Of a stretch of DNA of 6,919 nt, positions 1 through 6,734 are shown in pieces. Within the stretch, counting starts at the first letter, position 1. Each line of letters begins with the position of its first letter. This DNA is from Roseomonas sp. (GTDB lineage: Bacteria > Pseudomonadota > Alphaproteobacteria > Acetobacterales > Acetobacteraceae), in assembly GCA_020249415.1 (NCBI GenBank), contig JADCFR010000378.1, forward strand, positions 1 to 6,919, written 5' to 3'. The notes under the pieces were generated by a model. That model did no database searches, was not told the origin of the DNA, and worked only from the letters and a program-made list of their open reading frames with translations. The position numbers and the translations under genes are program-made.

Positions 1-1929
1 AATGGCGTCCGCGGCATTCTGCAAAAGATTGGTCAGCGCCTGGCCGATCAGGCGGCGATCACAGGGAAGCTTCAGCCCCTCGGCCCCTGCATGATTGTCG
101 TAAGTAATCTCGGGATGCGCATTGCGTTGCAGCACCAGCGCTTCCAGCATCAGGCGATTGGCGTCTTCCGGTTTGATCACCGGCTGCGGCATGCGCGCAA
201 AGGCCGAGAATTCATCCACCATCCGCCCGATATCTTCCACCTGCCGCACAATGGTATCCGTGCATTGGCGGAAGGTATCCGGGTCATCGGTGATCTGGCG
301 CAGATAGCGGCGCTTCAGCCTTTCGGCGGAAAGCTGAATGGGCGTCAGCGGATTCTTGATTTCATGCGCAATGCGCCGCGCCACATCCGCCCAGGCCGCC
401 TTGCGCTGCGCCGATTGCAATTCGGTAATGTCATCAAAGGTCAGCACATAGCCTTCAATGCGCCCAGCGAGGGTCTCAGTGCCGATCCGCGCGAGCAAGA
501 TGCGCCTGGCATTGGCCGGCCCGATCAGGATTTCAGCAACGCGCGGGCGTTCCGGATTGGCCGCCGCCACTGCCAGCAATTCTTCGAATTCCGGGGCGAT
601 GCGCGCAAAGGAAAGGCCAATCGCCGCATCCAGATCAACGCCCAGCAGCGCGCTCGCTGACCGATTGGGCAGGGTCACGCGCCCTTCACTATCAAGCCCG
701 ACGACACCGGCTGAAACACCCGACAGCACGGTCTCGGTAAAGCGCCGGCGCTCATCAATCAGGCTATAGGCATTCATCAATTCGGCACGCTGCGCGCCAA
801 GCTGGCTCGTCATGCGGTTGAAGGACCGCGCGAGGCGCGCGATTTCATCATCCGCCTCCCCTTCTTCCACCTTGGTCGCCAGATCGCCGCCGCGCACACG
901 TTCCGCCGCCAGGATCAGGCGCGAAATGGGCCGCGCAATACGATTGGCCATGAGCAAGCCAATCAGCACCGCGGCCAGCAGCACAAGCAAGGTGGCAATG
1001 GCGAAAATCAGGAAAAAGGTGATTTGCAGGCTTTCGCGATTGCGGTCGAGCTGATTGTATTCATTGAAGGAAATCTCGGTCCGCCGCATATGCCCCAGCA
1101 CGGAGGGATCAAGCGGGCGCGTGATCAGCAGCACGAGCCCGGGCGGGATATTGAGCTGCACCATGGCGCGCACGCGCCCTTCCTCAGCCTCGCTTGGCAG
1201 CACCACAACCTCGCCCGTGCGTACAGCCTCCATCGCCCAGGCTGGCGGCAAATCGACAAGATTTGAAATGCCAAGGCCCGCATTCGCCACCACCTGGCCG
1301 AGCACGGGTTCAAAAATGATGGAGCTCGTCAGGCCGCGCAAAGCCGTATGGGTCGCCAGCAGCCGCGCAAAGGCAACGCCATTATCGGGCAGGAGCACCT
1401 GCGCCGCGCGATTGAGGTCATTCGCCATGAACAGGATATCGGCGCGGATCGTATTGCGATGCTCATCGAGGTAGCCGCGGGAGGCGACCAGCGATGCCTC
1501 CAGCGTGTCGCGCACGCGGTCACTGAACCAGGCCTGAATGCCGAGATTGAAGAATAGCGCCGCGAAGCCGGCCACGAGCAGCGCCGGCACCGCGGCCACC
1601 ACGCCAAACAGCAGCACAAGCCGCACATGCAGCCGCGACCCCGCCGCGCCGCGCCGGCGTTCCAGCCACATGCGCGTGAGCCGCGCCGCGAGCGAGGCAA
1701 CCAGCAGCAACAGAAAGGCGATATTGGCGAGAATAACGCCGGCCAATTGCCCCGCCCCGGTGGGGCCAATGGGCGTGCCGCCGGAAAGAGCCGCAAAGGT
1801 CGCCAGCCCAACCACCAGGGCCAAAAAAGCCAGCGCAAGGGTAAAAACCTTGCCGGTGACAATATCCGCGAGCCGGGTGAACAACCCGCGCGGGCGCAGC
1901 GGCGCTTCGGCCAGCGCCTCGGCGGGCAT
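1..1929 (-). CDS. ntrY: NtrY, membrane-bound nitrogen sensor histidine kinase (3' end outside window)
   Basis: This is the sensor kinase of the NtrY/NtrX two-component system, which autophosphorylates on histidine and passes phosphate to NtrX. The frame is open from ATG at 1929 to base 1 (643 codons); the C-terminus lies beyond the left edge. Three hydrophobic segments lie near residues 28-48, 62-82 and 102-127. A probable periplasmic region of about 175 residues follows, then a fourth membrane segment at about 303-328. Next come a HAMP domain (about 329-380), a PAS-like domain (about 395-505) and the dimerisation/phosphoacceptor helix with RIAHEIKNPLTP, His522. The window ends just after the start of the ATPase N box (NLLQNAADAI, Asn638), so the G1, F and G2 boxes are not visible. 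The start is the first ATG in frame and leaves a 28-nt gap after the ntrC stop. No strong Shine-Dalgarno is seen, so coupling to upstream translation is likely. Product assignment is secure from the topology plus the kinase motif and the position after ntrC. Confidence 0.95.
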   Translation of the reverse strand, partial: MPAEALAEAPLRPRGLFTRLADIVTGKVFTLALAFLALVVGLATFAALSGGTPIGPTGAGQLAGVILANIAFLLLLVASLAARLTRMWLERRRGAAGSRLHVRLVLLFGVVAAVPALLVAGFAALFFNLGIQAWFSDRVRDTLEASLVASRGYLDEHRNTIRADILFMANDLNRAAQVLLPDNGVAFARLLATHTALRGLTSSIIFEPVLGQVVANAGLGISNLVDLPPAWAMEAVRTGEVVVLPSEAEEGRVRAMVQLNIPPGLVLLITRPLDPSVLGHMRRTEISFNEYNQLDRNRESLQITFFLIFAIATLLVLLAAVLIGLLMANRIARPISRLILAAERVRGGDLATKVEEGEADDEIARLARSFNRMTSQLGAQRAELMNAYSLIDERRRFTETVLSGVSAGVVGLDSEGRVTLPNRSASALLGVDLDAAIGLSFARIAPEFEELLAVAAANPERPRVAEILIGPANARRILLARIGTETLAGRIEGYVLTFDDITELQSAQRKAAWADVARRIAHEIKNPLTPIQLSAERLKRRYLRQITDDPDTFRQCTDTIVRQVEDIGRMVDEFSAFARMPQPVIKPEDANRLMLEALVLQRNAHPEITYDNHAGAEGLKLPCDRRLIGQALTNLLQNAADAI

Positions 1930-1931
1930 GG

Positions 1932-1958
1932 TCAGGTCATGCGGCGATGCCGGATCAT
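1932..1958 (-). other. 8-codon mini-ORF bridging ntrC and ntrY
   Basis: An ATG shares its A with the ntrC stop codon (TGATG) and opens a reading frame encoding MIRHRRMT. Its TGA ends 2 nt before the ntrY ATG at 1929. The layout would let ribosomes that finish ntrC re-initiate, translate eight codons and land beside the weakly marked ntrY start. This is seen in the sequence, but use as a coupling device is inference and it may be coincidence. Confidence 0.3.
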
Positions 1959-3394
1959 CACGCGCCGCGCACCACGGGAAGTTCCAATTCCCGCAGCTTC
2001 TTCCGCAACGTATTCCGATTGAGCCCGAGCATGGCCGCCGCCTTGATCTGATTGCCTCTTGTCGCGCTCAATGCCATGCGGAGCAAGGGGCGTTCAACCT
2101 CGGCGAGCACCCGGTCGTATAATTCCTTGACCGGCATGCCGTCCTTATGGGCGGCCATGAAGCTGGCCAAATGGCGTTCCACCGCCTGTTCCAGCGTCAT
2201 GGGCGCGGCCTGACCATCGGGGCCGGCGACGGGCGCGGCTTCGGCCAATTCCGCCGCCACGGCATCGGCGCCGATCACTTCCTGGGGGTAAAGGGCCGCC
2301 ATGCGGCGCATCAGGTTTTCCAATTCGCGCGCATTGCCGGGCCAGGCATGGGCCTTGAGCGCCTCAAGCGCCTCGGGCGCCAATTGCTTGGCGGGCAGGC
2401 CAGACGCGCGGGCACGATCCAGAAAATGCCGCGCGAGCAAGGGAATATCTTCCAGCCTTTCGCGAAGCGGCGGCAGGCGGATCGGCACCACATTCAACCG
2501 ATAGAACAGGTCTTCGCGAAACAGCCCCTGGCGGATCTGGTGGCGCAAATCGCGATGGGTCGCGGCCACAATGCGCACATTGGCCTTGATCGGCTGGCGC
2601 CCGCCCACCGTGGTGAATTCACCTTCCTGCAAAACGCGGAGCAAACGGGTCTGCGCCTCGGGGGGCATATCGCCGATCTCATCCAGGAACAGCGTGCCGC
2701 CGGCAGCCTGTTCAAAACGACCAATGCCGCGATTGAGCGCACCGGTGAAGGCACCGCGTTCATGACCGAACAACTCGGCTTCAATCAATTCGCGCGGAAT
2801 CGCCGCCATATTGATGGCCACAAACGGCCCAGAGCGCCGCTTGCCGTAATCATGCAAGGCGCGGGCGATCAATTCCTTGCCAGTGCCGCTTTCCCCGGTG
2901 ACCATCACCGTCAGATCGGTGGTGGTGAGGCGCGCGACCGTCCGGTAGATTTCCTGCATCGCCGCCGAACGGCCGATCAGGGGCAGTTTTTCGCCTTCCG
3001 CTTCTTCGGGCGGGGGCGCATCCGGCGGCGCGGCCAACGCGCGTTCTACCGTGCCCAGAACTTCCTTCAAATCGAAGGGCTTGGGCAAATATTCGAAGGC
3101 ACCGCGTTGGGTTGCCTTCACGGCAGTCGCGAAGGTGGATTGCGCGCTCATGACAATCACGCGCATTTCGGGCCGCACGCGGCGGATGCGCGGCACCAGA
3201 TCAAGCCCGTTTTCATCCGGCATCACCACATCGGTGATCACCAGATCCCCCTCCCCATCCTCCACCCAGCGCCAGAGCGTGGCGGCCGAGGATGTTGCGC
3301 GTACCTGATACCCGGCGCGGCCAAGCGCCTGGCTCAGCACCGTGCGAATGGCGCGATCATCATCGGCAATCAGGACGGTGCGGGATTCATTCAT
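1958..3394 (-). CDS. ntrC: NtrC, sigma54-dependent nitrogen response regulator
   Basis: This is the 478-aa transcriptional activator of nitrogen-limitation genes, phosphorylated by NtrB and acting with sigma54 RNA polymerase. The N-terminal receiver domain (about 1-120) has the acidic cluster D11-D13, phosphoacceptor Asp55 in ITDVVMP and Lys105 in YLPKPF. The central AAA+ domain (about 138-370) shows Walker A GESGTGKE (167-174), the sigma54-contact loop GAFTGA (214-219) and Walker [13 protein letters not shown] (232-243). A Fis-type helix-turn-helix lies at the C-terminus (about 447-468, [11 protein letters not shown] followed by NRNTLRKKL). The start at 3394 is chosen because it begins the receiver fold ([13 protein letters not shown]), shares one base with the ntrB stop in TGATG, and has AGGAGAG at 3401-3407 with a 6-nt spacer. 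The frame extends 26 codons further upstream, but only inside ntrB. GAFTGA is intact, unlike the sigma70-type NtrC described in Rhodobacter, so sigma54 partnership is expected. Confidence 0.97.
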   Translation of the reverse strand: MNESRTVLIADDDRAIRTVLSQALGRAGYQVRATSSAATLWRWVEDGEGDLVITDVVMPDENGLDLVPRIRRVRPEMRVIVMSAQSTFATAVKATQRGAFEYLPKPFDLKEVLGTVERALAAPPDAPPPEEAEGEKLPLIGRSAAMQEIYRTVARLTTTDLTVMVTGESGTGKELIARALHDYGKRRSGPFVAINMAAIPRELIEAELFGHERGAFTGALNRGIGRFEQAAGGTLFLDEIGDMPPEAQTRLLRVLQEGEFTTVGGRQPIKANVRIVAATHRDLRHQIRQGLFREDLFYRLNVVPIRLPPLRERLEDIPLLARHFLDRARASGLPAKQLAPEALEALKAHAWPGNARELENLMRRMAALYPQEVIGADAVAAELAEAAPVAGPDGQAAPMTLEQAVERHLASFMAAHKDGMPVKELYDRVLAEVERPLLRMALSATRGNQIKAAAMLGLNRNTLRKKLRELELPVVRGA

Positions 3395-4515
3395 CAGGCG
3401 CTCTCCTGCCAACCCGCCGGGGGCGCCGGCATGGAAAGTTTGAATAATGTGCGTCCGGGGCGGGAATCGCATTCGATCAGCCCGCCAAGATCGGTGACCA
3501 GCTTCGCCACCAGCGCGAGGCCAAGCCCCTGCCCGCCCTTTTTGGTGGAAACAAAGGGCTCAAACAGCGTCGCCTGGATTTCCTCGGGGATGCCCGGCCC
3601 ATTGTCGCGCACCGTCACCAGCAACGGCAGATGCACCCTTTCGTTCGATGTGGGCACCGCGATGCGCACGCCATGCTGATAGGCGGTGGCGAGCACGATC
3701 TCCCCATGGATCGGGTCCACTGCCTCGGCAGCGTTTTTCACCAAATTCAGGATGATCTGGACCAGAATGTCGCGATTACCCCAAACCGGCGGCAGGGATG
3801 GGTCATATTCTTCCGAAACCTTCAGATGCGCGGCAAAGCCGGTCTGCGCAATGCGCCGCACATGATCCAGCACTTGGTGGATATTGACCGGCCCCAATTC
3901 GACCGGGCGTTCGGAGAAGATATCAAAGCGGTCCACCAGGCCGCGAATCCGGTCCACCTCATCCTGGATCAGCAGGCAGAGCTCCTTATCCGCCTCCGGC
4001 GCGTTCTGTTCCAGCAATTGCGCGGCACCGCGAATGCCCGAAAGCGGGTTCTTCACCTCATGCGCGAGCATCGCGGCCATGGCAGAGGCACCGCGCGCCG
4101 CGCCGCGGAAACTGAGCTGCCGGTCGAGCATTTGCGCGGTTGACCCATCCTGCAAGGTCAGCACCACAGCGCCTTCAATTTCATGCAAAGGCGCGCCATG
4201 GACGGAAACGCCGCGGCGATTGATGCGCGGGCTTTCCAGCAGCAGATCGTAATCCGAAACCGGCGAGTCAAACCGCCTGATTTGCGCCAATACGGCAAAG
4301 ACGCGGTTATCAGGCGGCAGGATGTCACTCAGTTTCAACTGGCATAGCGCACCGGCGGAAAGCCCAAAGAATTGCTCGGCGGCGCCATTGGCAAAGGTGA
4401 AGCGGTCTTCCGCATTCAGCACCACCGCCGGCACGGGCAGGGCTGCAAGCACCATGGCGCTATCGAGGCGTGGCGTGCTGCGATTGGTGTCGCCAAGGCT
4501 TGCGCGCGCATTCAT
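3394..4515 (-). CDS. ntrB: NtrB (NRII), cytosolic nitrogen sensor histidine kinase/phosphatase
   Basis: This 373-aa kinase phosphorylates NtrC when nitrogen is scarce. In the family, PII proteins switch it toward phosphatase activity. No membrane segment is present, as expected. An N-terminal PAS-like sensor region (about 18-130) precedes the phosphoacceptor helix [12 protein letters not shown] with His152. The ATPase domain has the N box [10 protein letters not shown] (Asn261), G1 DNGPGIP (304-310), F box LFEPFVSTK (317-325) and G2 GQGLGLAL (328-335). Length and motif order match typical alphaproteobacterial NtrB. The ATG at 4515 overlaps the dusB stop by 4 nt (ATGA), and an AAGGA-like Shine-Dalgarno lies about 11 nt upstream inside dusB. 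The stop codon TGA shares its A with the ntrC start. These overlaps imply one transcript and coupled synthesis of sensor and regulator. Confidence 0.97.
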   Translation of the reverse strand: MNARASLGDTNRSTPRLDSAMVLAALPVPAVVLNAEDRFTFANGAAEQFFGLSAGALCQLKLSDILPPDNRVFAVLAQIRRFDSPVSDYDLLLESPRINRRGVSVHGAPLHEIEGAVVLTLQDGSTAQMLDRQLSFRGAARGASAMAAMLAHEVKNPLSGIRGAAQLLEQNAPEADKELCLLIQDEVDRIRGLVDRFDIFSERPVELGPVNIHQVLDHVRRIAQTGFAAHLKVSEEYDPSLPPVWGNRDILVQIILNLVKNAAEAVDPIHGEIVLATAYQHGVRIAVPTSNERVHLPLLVTVRDNGPGIPEEIQATLFEPFVSTKKGGQGLGLALVAKLVTDLGGLIECDSRPGRTLFKLSMPAPPAGWQESA

Positions 4516-5567
4516 GCGGCGATCCGTCCTTCCCCGGCTTCGCGGAAGGAATCCCGCATGGCGGTGACGCCCTTTTCGATCAGCGGGTCGAAAAAGCCAT
4601 CAATCAAGGCCTGGACGGCTTCCGCCGTTACCGCGTGATTGACCGCCACGCGAAACTCAGCCGAGCCGGGCAAGCCCTTGGAATACCAGGCAACGTGCTT
4701 GCGCGCGATGCGGATGCCGGGCTCCGTGCCGTGATGTTCCAGCATCAGCGCGTAATGCTCCAACAATATGCGCTTTTGCTCGGCGAGGCTGGGTTCCTCG
4801 GCGCGGATGCCATGCATCAGATGGGCTGCGACCTGCCCGAGCAACCAGGGCCGGCCATAGGCGCCGCGCCCGATCATGACGCCATCGGCGCCAGATAGGC
4901 GGAGCGCTTCCTCGGCATCCTCGATGGACAGGATATCACCATTCGCAATAACAGGTATTTGCACGGCTTCCTTCACGTACCGTATAAAAGCCCAATCGGC
5001 CTGGCCGGTGTAGAATTGCTGGCGGGTGCGGCCATGGATGGTGACCAGGCGAATGCCACAAGCCTCTGCGATGCGGGCCAGATTGGGGGCATTCAGGCTG
5101 TTATGGTCCCAGCCCATGCGCATCTTGAGCGTGACAGGCACCGACACGGCCTTGACAGTCGCTTCCAGAATGCGGGCAGCCGCGATTTCATCGCGCATCA
5201 GCGCGCTGCCGGCACTCTGCCCCAGGGCGACCTTCTTCACGGGGCAGCCGAAATTGATATCCACCACAGCGGCACCGCGATCCACCACCAGCTTCGCGGC
5301 TTCCGCCATGGTGGTGGGGTCACAGCCCGCCAATTGGACCGAGGCCGGGCCGCCAAAGCCGTCCAGCTCCGCCATTTTCAGCGTCTGGCGGTTTTCCCGC
5401 ACCATGGCCTGAGAGGCGATCATCTCCGACACCACCATGGGCGTGCCAAGGGAGCGCGCGAGGCGCCGGAAGGGCTGATCCGTGACACCTGACATGGGGG
5501 CCAGGATGACGGGCGCGGAAATGGCCAAGCCGCCGAGGTCAATCGGCTTAAGAAGAGGCAGCGACAT
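4512..5567 (-). CDS. dusB: DusB, tRNA-dihydrouridine synthase (NifR3 family)
   Basis: This 351-aa FMN-dependent enzyme reduces a specific uridine in the tRNA D loop to dihydrouridine using NADPH. The N-terminal TIM barrel begins with ISAPVILAPMSGVTD (17-30). The catalytic cysteine is Cys108 in DINFGCPVKKV. Further family motifs are LKMRMGW (147-153), HGRTRQQ (178-184), IPVIANGDI (204-212) and the FMN-phosphate loop MIGRGAYGRPW (231-241). A helical C-terminal domain with RKHVAWYSKGLPG (289-301) follows. The ATG at 5567 is the first possible start, because TGA occurs in frame four codons upstream. The only Shine-Dalgarno-like match, AGGA at 5583-5586, is rather far (15 nt) from the start. It heads the ntrB-ntrC operon, a classic alphaproteobacterial arrangement in which the gene was first named nifR3. 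The exact tRNA position modified cannot be read from the sequence. Confidence 0.96.
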   Translation of the reverse strand: MSLPLLKPIDLGGLAISAPVILAPMSGVTDQPFRRLARSLGTPMVVSEMIASQAMVRENRQTLKMAELDGFGGPASVQLAGCDPTTMAEAAKLVVDRGAAVVDINFGCPVKKVALGQSAGSALMRDEIAAARILEATVKAVSVPVTLKMRMGWDHNSLNAPNLARIAEACGIRLVTIHGRTRQQFYTGQADWAFIRYVKEAVQIPVIANGDILSIEDAEEALRLSGADGVMIGRGAYGRPWLLGQVAAHLMHGIRAEEPSLAEQKRILLEHYALMLEHHGTEPGIRIARKHVAWYSKGLPGSAEFRVAVNHAVTAEAVQALIDGFFDPLIEKGVTAMRDSFREAGEGRIAA

Positions 5568-5570
5568 GAC

Positions 5571-5592
5571 TATGATTCACTATCCTGCATTT
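5571..5592 (+). repeat. Copy 1 of a 16-bp direct repeat shared with the IS leader
   Basis: TATGATTCACTATCCT at 5571-5586 is identical to 6735-6750. The match continues with GCATTT (5587-5592) if one C present in the second copy (6751) is skipped. It begins 4 bases from the dusB start codon and contains the only Shine-Dalgarno-like motif of dusB on the opposite strand. The likely reading is a scar or fragment of an insertion sequence, by inference. Confidence 0.75.
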
Positions 5593-5601
5593 ATTTTAAG
5601 C

Positions 5602-5630
5602 AATTTATCCAAAATTCCGTCATCCTTCAA
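5602..5630 (-). promoter_or_regulatory. Candidate sigma70-like promoter for dusB-ntrBC
   Basis: Read on the minus strand, TTGAAG (5625-5630) and TAAATT (5602-5607) are separated by exactly 17 nt, each matching the consensus at four of six positions. Transcription would start near 5595, giving a short leader of about 28 nt before the dusB ATG. It is the best-placed candidate in the AT-rich stretch ahead of the operon, but no experimental mark supports it. Confidence 0.4.
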
Positions 5631-5647
5631 GGTCTGCTTCCTGCTTA

Positions 5648-5662
5648 GGCACAAACCGTGCC
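5648..5662. repeat. Short palindrome GGCAC-N5-GTGCC upstream of dusB promoter
   Basis: A perfect 5-bp inverted repeat with a 5-nt centre lies about 18 bp upstream of the candidate -35 of dusB. It could be an operator. It superficially recalls the NtrC enhancer, but the half-site spacing differs from the known GCAC-N7-GTGC pattern. Confidence 0.3.
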
Positions 5663-5788
5663 GGATTTAGGAGAGGCAGAGCAGTTGCAAGCCAAAGGGA
5701 GTAACTCGCGGTTTGGAAAATTTTATGAAACAGAGGCTGTGACGATCCGTGAGACAATGCGAACAGTAGGCGCTGCGGGGCATGAAAC

Positions 5789-5814
5789 CCGATCTCGTGA
5801 AGCCATCAGATCGG
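5789..5814. repeat. 7-bp inverted repeat CCGATCT-N12-AGATCGG
   Basis: CCGATCT (5789-5795) and AGATCGG (5808-5814) are perfectly complementary around a 12-nt loop. No U-run follows on either side, so a terminator is not supported. It may be an operator, a small RNA stem or chance. Confidence 0.3.
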
Positions 5815-5889
5815 ATATTTCTCCCATCGGACCACCCCCTAAAGTCGTACCCGCCATGGCTGCGCGCCCAGCCTGAGTGAAATCGGTGA

Positions 5890-5925
5890 TTGACAAGGAT
5901 TTTGACAAATTTCTTACAAAAAAAA
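5890..5925 (+). repeat. Three tandem 12-bp units beginning TTGACA/TTGACA/TTACAA
   Basis: TTGACA occurs at 5890-5895 and 5902-5907, and TTACAA at 5914-5919, so the unit starts are exactly 12 bp apart. The last unit ends in a run of eight A (5918-5925). Perfect -35 hexamers lie here, but none has a good -10 at 16-18 bp. The array may therefore be a protein-binding array rather than a promoter. Confidence 0.45.
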
Positions 5926-5949
5926 CGCCGTATTTGATCCGCGCGCCAA

Positions 5950-5982
5950 TTGACAGCGCCGAGGCGTTAAGAGACTATTAAC
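5950..5982 (+). promoter_or_regulatory. Candidate promoter with overlapping palindrome for the 170-aa gene
   Basis: A perfect TTGACA (5950-5955) is followed by ACTATT/TATTAA (5974-5981), at spacings of 18 and 20 nt respectively. The palindrome GTTAA-N7-TTAAC (5966-5970 and 5978-5982) straddles the proposed -10, as an operator would. The resulting leader of roughly 95-100 nt would include the run of eight C and the hairpin over the Shine-Dalgarno. The -10 match is only partial. Confidence 0.35.
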
Positions 5983-6015
5983 CGCTAACTCAAGTCCCCC
6001 CCCGACTCTGCCTTG

Positions 6016-6028
6016 GTGAAGCGGTTCC
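6016..6028 (+). repeat. Left arm of 13-bp inverted repeat flanking the 170-aa gene
   Basis: GTGAAGCGGTTCC is the exact reverse complement of 6627-6639. It lies in the leader of the 170-aa gene, and the partner lies 31 bp after its stop. No target-site duplication is visible outside the arms. Confidence 0.7.
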
Positions 6029-6047
6029 CATTCTTTGGTGAGCCCGC

Positions 6048-6073
6048 CTCCTCGGGTGGAGTATCTTGAGGAG
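6048..6073 (+). promoter_or_regulatory. Hairpin that could sequester the Shine-Dalgarno of the 170-aa gene
   Basis: The ribosome-binding sequence GAGGAG (6068-6073), 10 nt before the ATG at 6084, is perfectly complementary to CTCCTC (6048-6053). The stem extends by two G-U pairs and one G-C pair (6054-6056 with 6065-6067), giving 9 pairs around an 8-nt loop (6057-6064). A competing hairpin, CCCG (6043-6046) with CGGG (6053-6056), would hold the CCTCC element in its loop and free the ribosome-binding site. This is the geometry of a translational switch or RNA thermometer. The pairing is seen; the regulation is inference. Confidence 0.45.
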
Positions 6074-6083
6074 AACACCAAAG

Positions 6084-6596
6084 ATGCTTAGGTCAAGGAA
6101 GGATCAAATCTTCCTATACGATAGGTATGCCGTTGGCAGTAAGAGTGAACCGCCTCACGTTGACACGGCGACAAGCTTGCGTGCGCGCCTTGTCGTTGAG
6201 GAGCCCTTCCAGCCCACCTCTGTCGGCTACAAAGTGGGCAAGGAGGCTTCATTCTCCGATGCTTCGGAACTCGCATCGGCAGTTGTGATCGAATCCTCGA
6301 AGCTGGTGCATGGCCAACAGACCCTGATCCAGGAATTGGTCTCCCATTGCAAGAAATTGCAGGCGGAAATTGACTTTTGGAAGAACAAGGCAGAGGGCTT
6401 TCTGACGTCACGCGACCACGCGGGGAGCGCAGCGCAGGAAACCGCTCGGATTGAGGCGATACGCAAGCTTTTGGCGCGCGAACTGCACCCTGACGCGCCC
6501 AATGTTCCGCCGGCGGAAGCGGCGTTAAGAAGTTCGCTTTTCAAGACAATTTGGCCAAAAATTGATCAGATCGCCAAGGGGCGCGCCTCGAATTGA
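6084..6596 (+). CDS. Unknown 170-aa protein with coiled coil and C-terminal J-domain-like HPD segment
   Basis: I do not recognise this as a named gene. The N-terminal third (about 1-60) is basic and low in recognisable structure. Residues about 62-105 look helical and coiled-coil-like (LVHGQQTLIQELVSHCKK and following). The C-terminus, residues 122-164, reads RIEAIRKLLARELHPD, then a loop, then a helix LRSSLFKTIWPKIDQIA. This resembles helix II, the HPD tripeptide (135-137) and helix III of DnaJ J domains, but helix I is not evident, so it may be a degenerate or truncated J module. There is no signal peptide or membrane segment, so it is probably cytosolic. ATG 6084 is preferred because GAGGAG lies 10 nt upstream; a TTG at 6066 is in frame but would overlap that site. 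It stands alone, divergent from dusB, with a structured leader and flanking inverted repeats next to an IS. A role as an Hsp70 co-chaperone is speculation. Confidence 0.75.
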   Translation: MLRSRKDQIFLYDRYAVGSKSEPPHVDTATSLRARLVVEEPFQPTSVGYKVGKEASFSDASELASAVVIESSKLVHGQQTLIQELVSHCKKLQAEIDFWKNKAEGFLTSRDHAGSAAQETARIEAIRKLLARELHPDAPNVPPAEAALRSSLFKTIWPKIDQIAKGRASN

Positions 6597-6606
6597 ATGG
6601 GGCGTT

Positions 6607-6644
6607 CAGGGGATAATGGCCCTGGCGGAACCGCTTCACGGTTC
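6607..6644 (+). terminator. Two tandem hairpins after the 170-aa gene, possible terminator
   Basis: CAGGG (6607-6611) pairs with CCCTG (6620-6624), and GAACCG (6628-6633) pairs with CGGTTC (6639-6644) around a 5-nt loop. No U-run follows immediately; a run of seven T occurs only at 6679-6685. Intrinsic termination is therefore doubtful, though the stems could protect the 3' end of the mRNA. The second stem uses most of the right arm of the 13-bp inverted repeat, so the two pairings compete. Confidence 0.3.
6627..6639 (-). repeat. Right arm of 13-bp inverted repeat flanking the 170-aa gene
   Basis: GGAACCGCTTCAC here is the perfect reverse complement of 6016-6028. The arms lie in the leader and trailer of the same gene. 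In RNA they could pair over about 600 nt, and in DNA they could be ends of a small cassette or members of a dispersed intergenic repeat family. Confidence 0.7.
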
Positions 6645-6734
6645 GGAACAACAATATCAACTGCGCTCCATTCCTCTGTTTTTTTGAGCAGGAACCTAGC
6701 AGGCTGCTGAAATTCGTAGCCTAATCTCTGCATT

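Larger units (their letters stand above)
5568..6083. other. 516-bp intergenic region, AT-richer and repeat-rich
   Basis: No convincing gene is found between dusB and the plus-strand 170-aa gene. Two small overlapping frames exist (5658-5876 plus, 5723-5908 minus), but neither has a Shine-Dalgarno sequence or a recognisable product. The region holds the dusB promoter candidate, a 16-bp copy of sequence from the nearby IS leader, several inverted repeats, TTGACA-like repeats, a run of eight A (5918-5925) and a run of eight C (5996-6003). Base composition is visibly lower in GC than the flanking operon. This fits acquired or rearranged DNA, although promoter regions are also AT-richer in general. 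Confidence 0.7.

Noticed and set aside
3395..3472. N-terminal extension of NtrC by 26 residues
   Set aside because: The extra residues lie inside ntrB and do not resemble a receiver domain. The ATG at 3394 has an ideal Shine-Dalgarno and begins the conserved [13 protein letters not shown] sequence.
2147..3679. A 510-codon open frame on the plus strand, antisense to ntrC and part of ntrB
   Set aside because: It lies opposite genes with complete, well-defined motifs. Its protein is rich in His, Arg, Gly and Gln with no recognisable domain, typical of antisense frames in high-GC DNA.
5648..5662. NtrC enhancer site upstream of dusB for autoregulation
   Set aside because: The palindrome GCAC-N5-GTGC is two bases too short between half-sites compared with the known NtrC site (GCAC-N7-GTGC), and no sigma54 promoter (GG-N10-GC pattern in TGGCAC-N5-TTGC) was identified near dusB.
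5658..5908. Two small overlapping frames, 72 codons on plus and 61 on minus
   Set aside because: Neither has a ribosome-binding site, a recognisable product or a sensible position; they overlap each other in a repeat-rich spacer.
6066..6083. TTG start at 6066 for the 170-aa gene
   Set aside because: The codon overlaps the Shine-Dalgarno that serves ATG 6084, and no ribosome-binding site precedes it at a suitable distance.
6227..6544. Minus-strand frame of 105 codons opposite the 170-aa gene
   Set aside because: No Shine-Dalgarno or known motif; the plus-strand frame has a strong ribosome-binding site and a coherent helical protein.
6679..6685. Run of seven T as an intrinsic terminator
   Set aside because: No GC-rich stem directly precedes it; the nearest hairpin ends 35 nt upstream.
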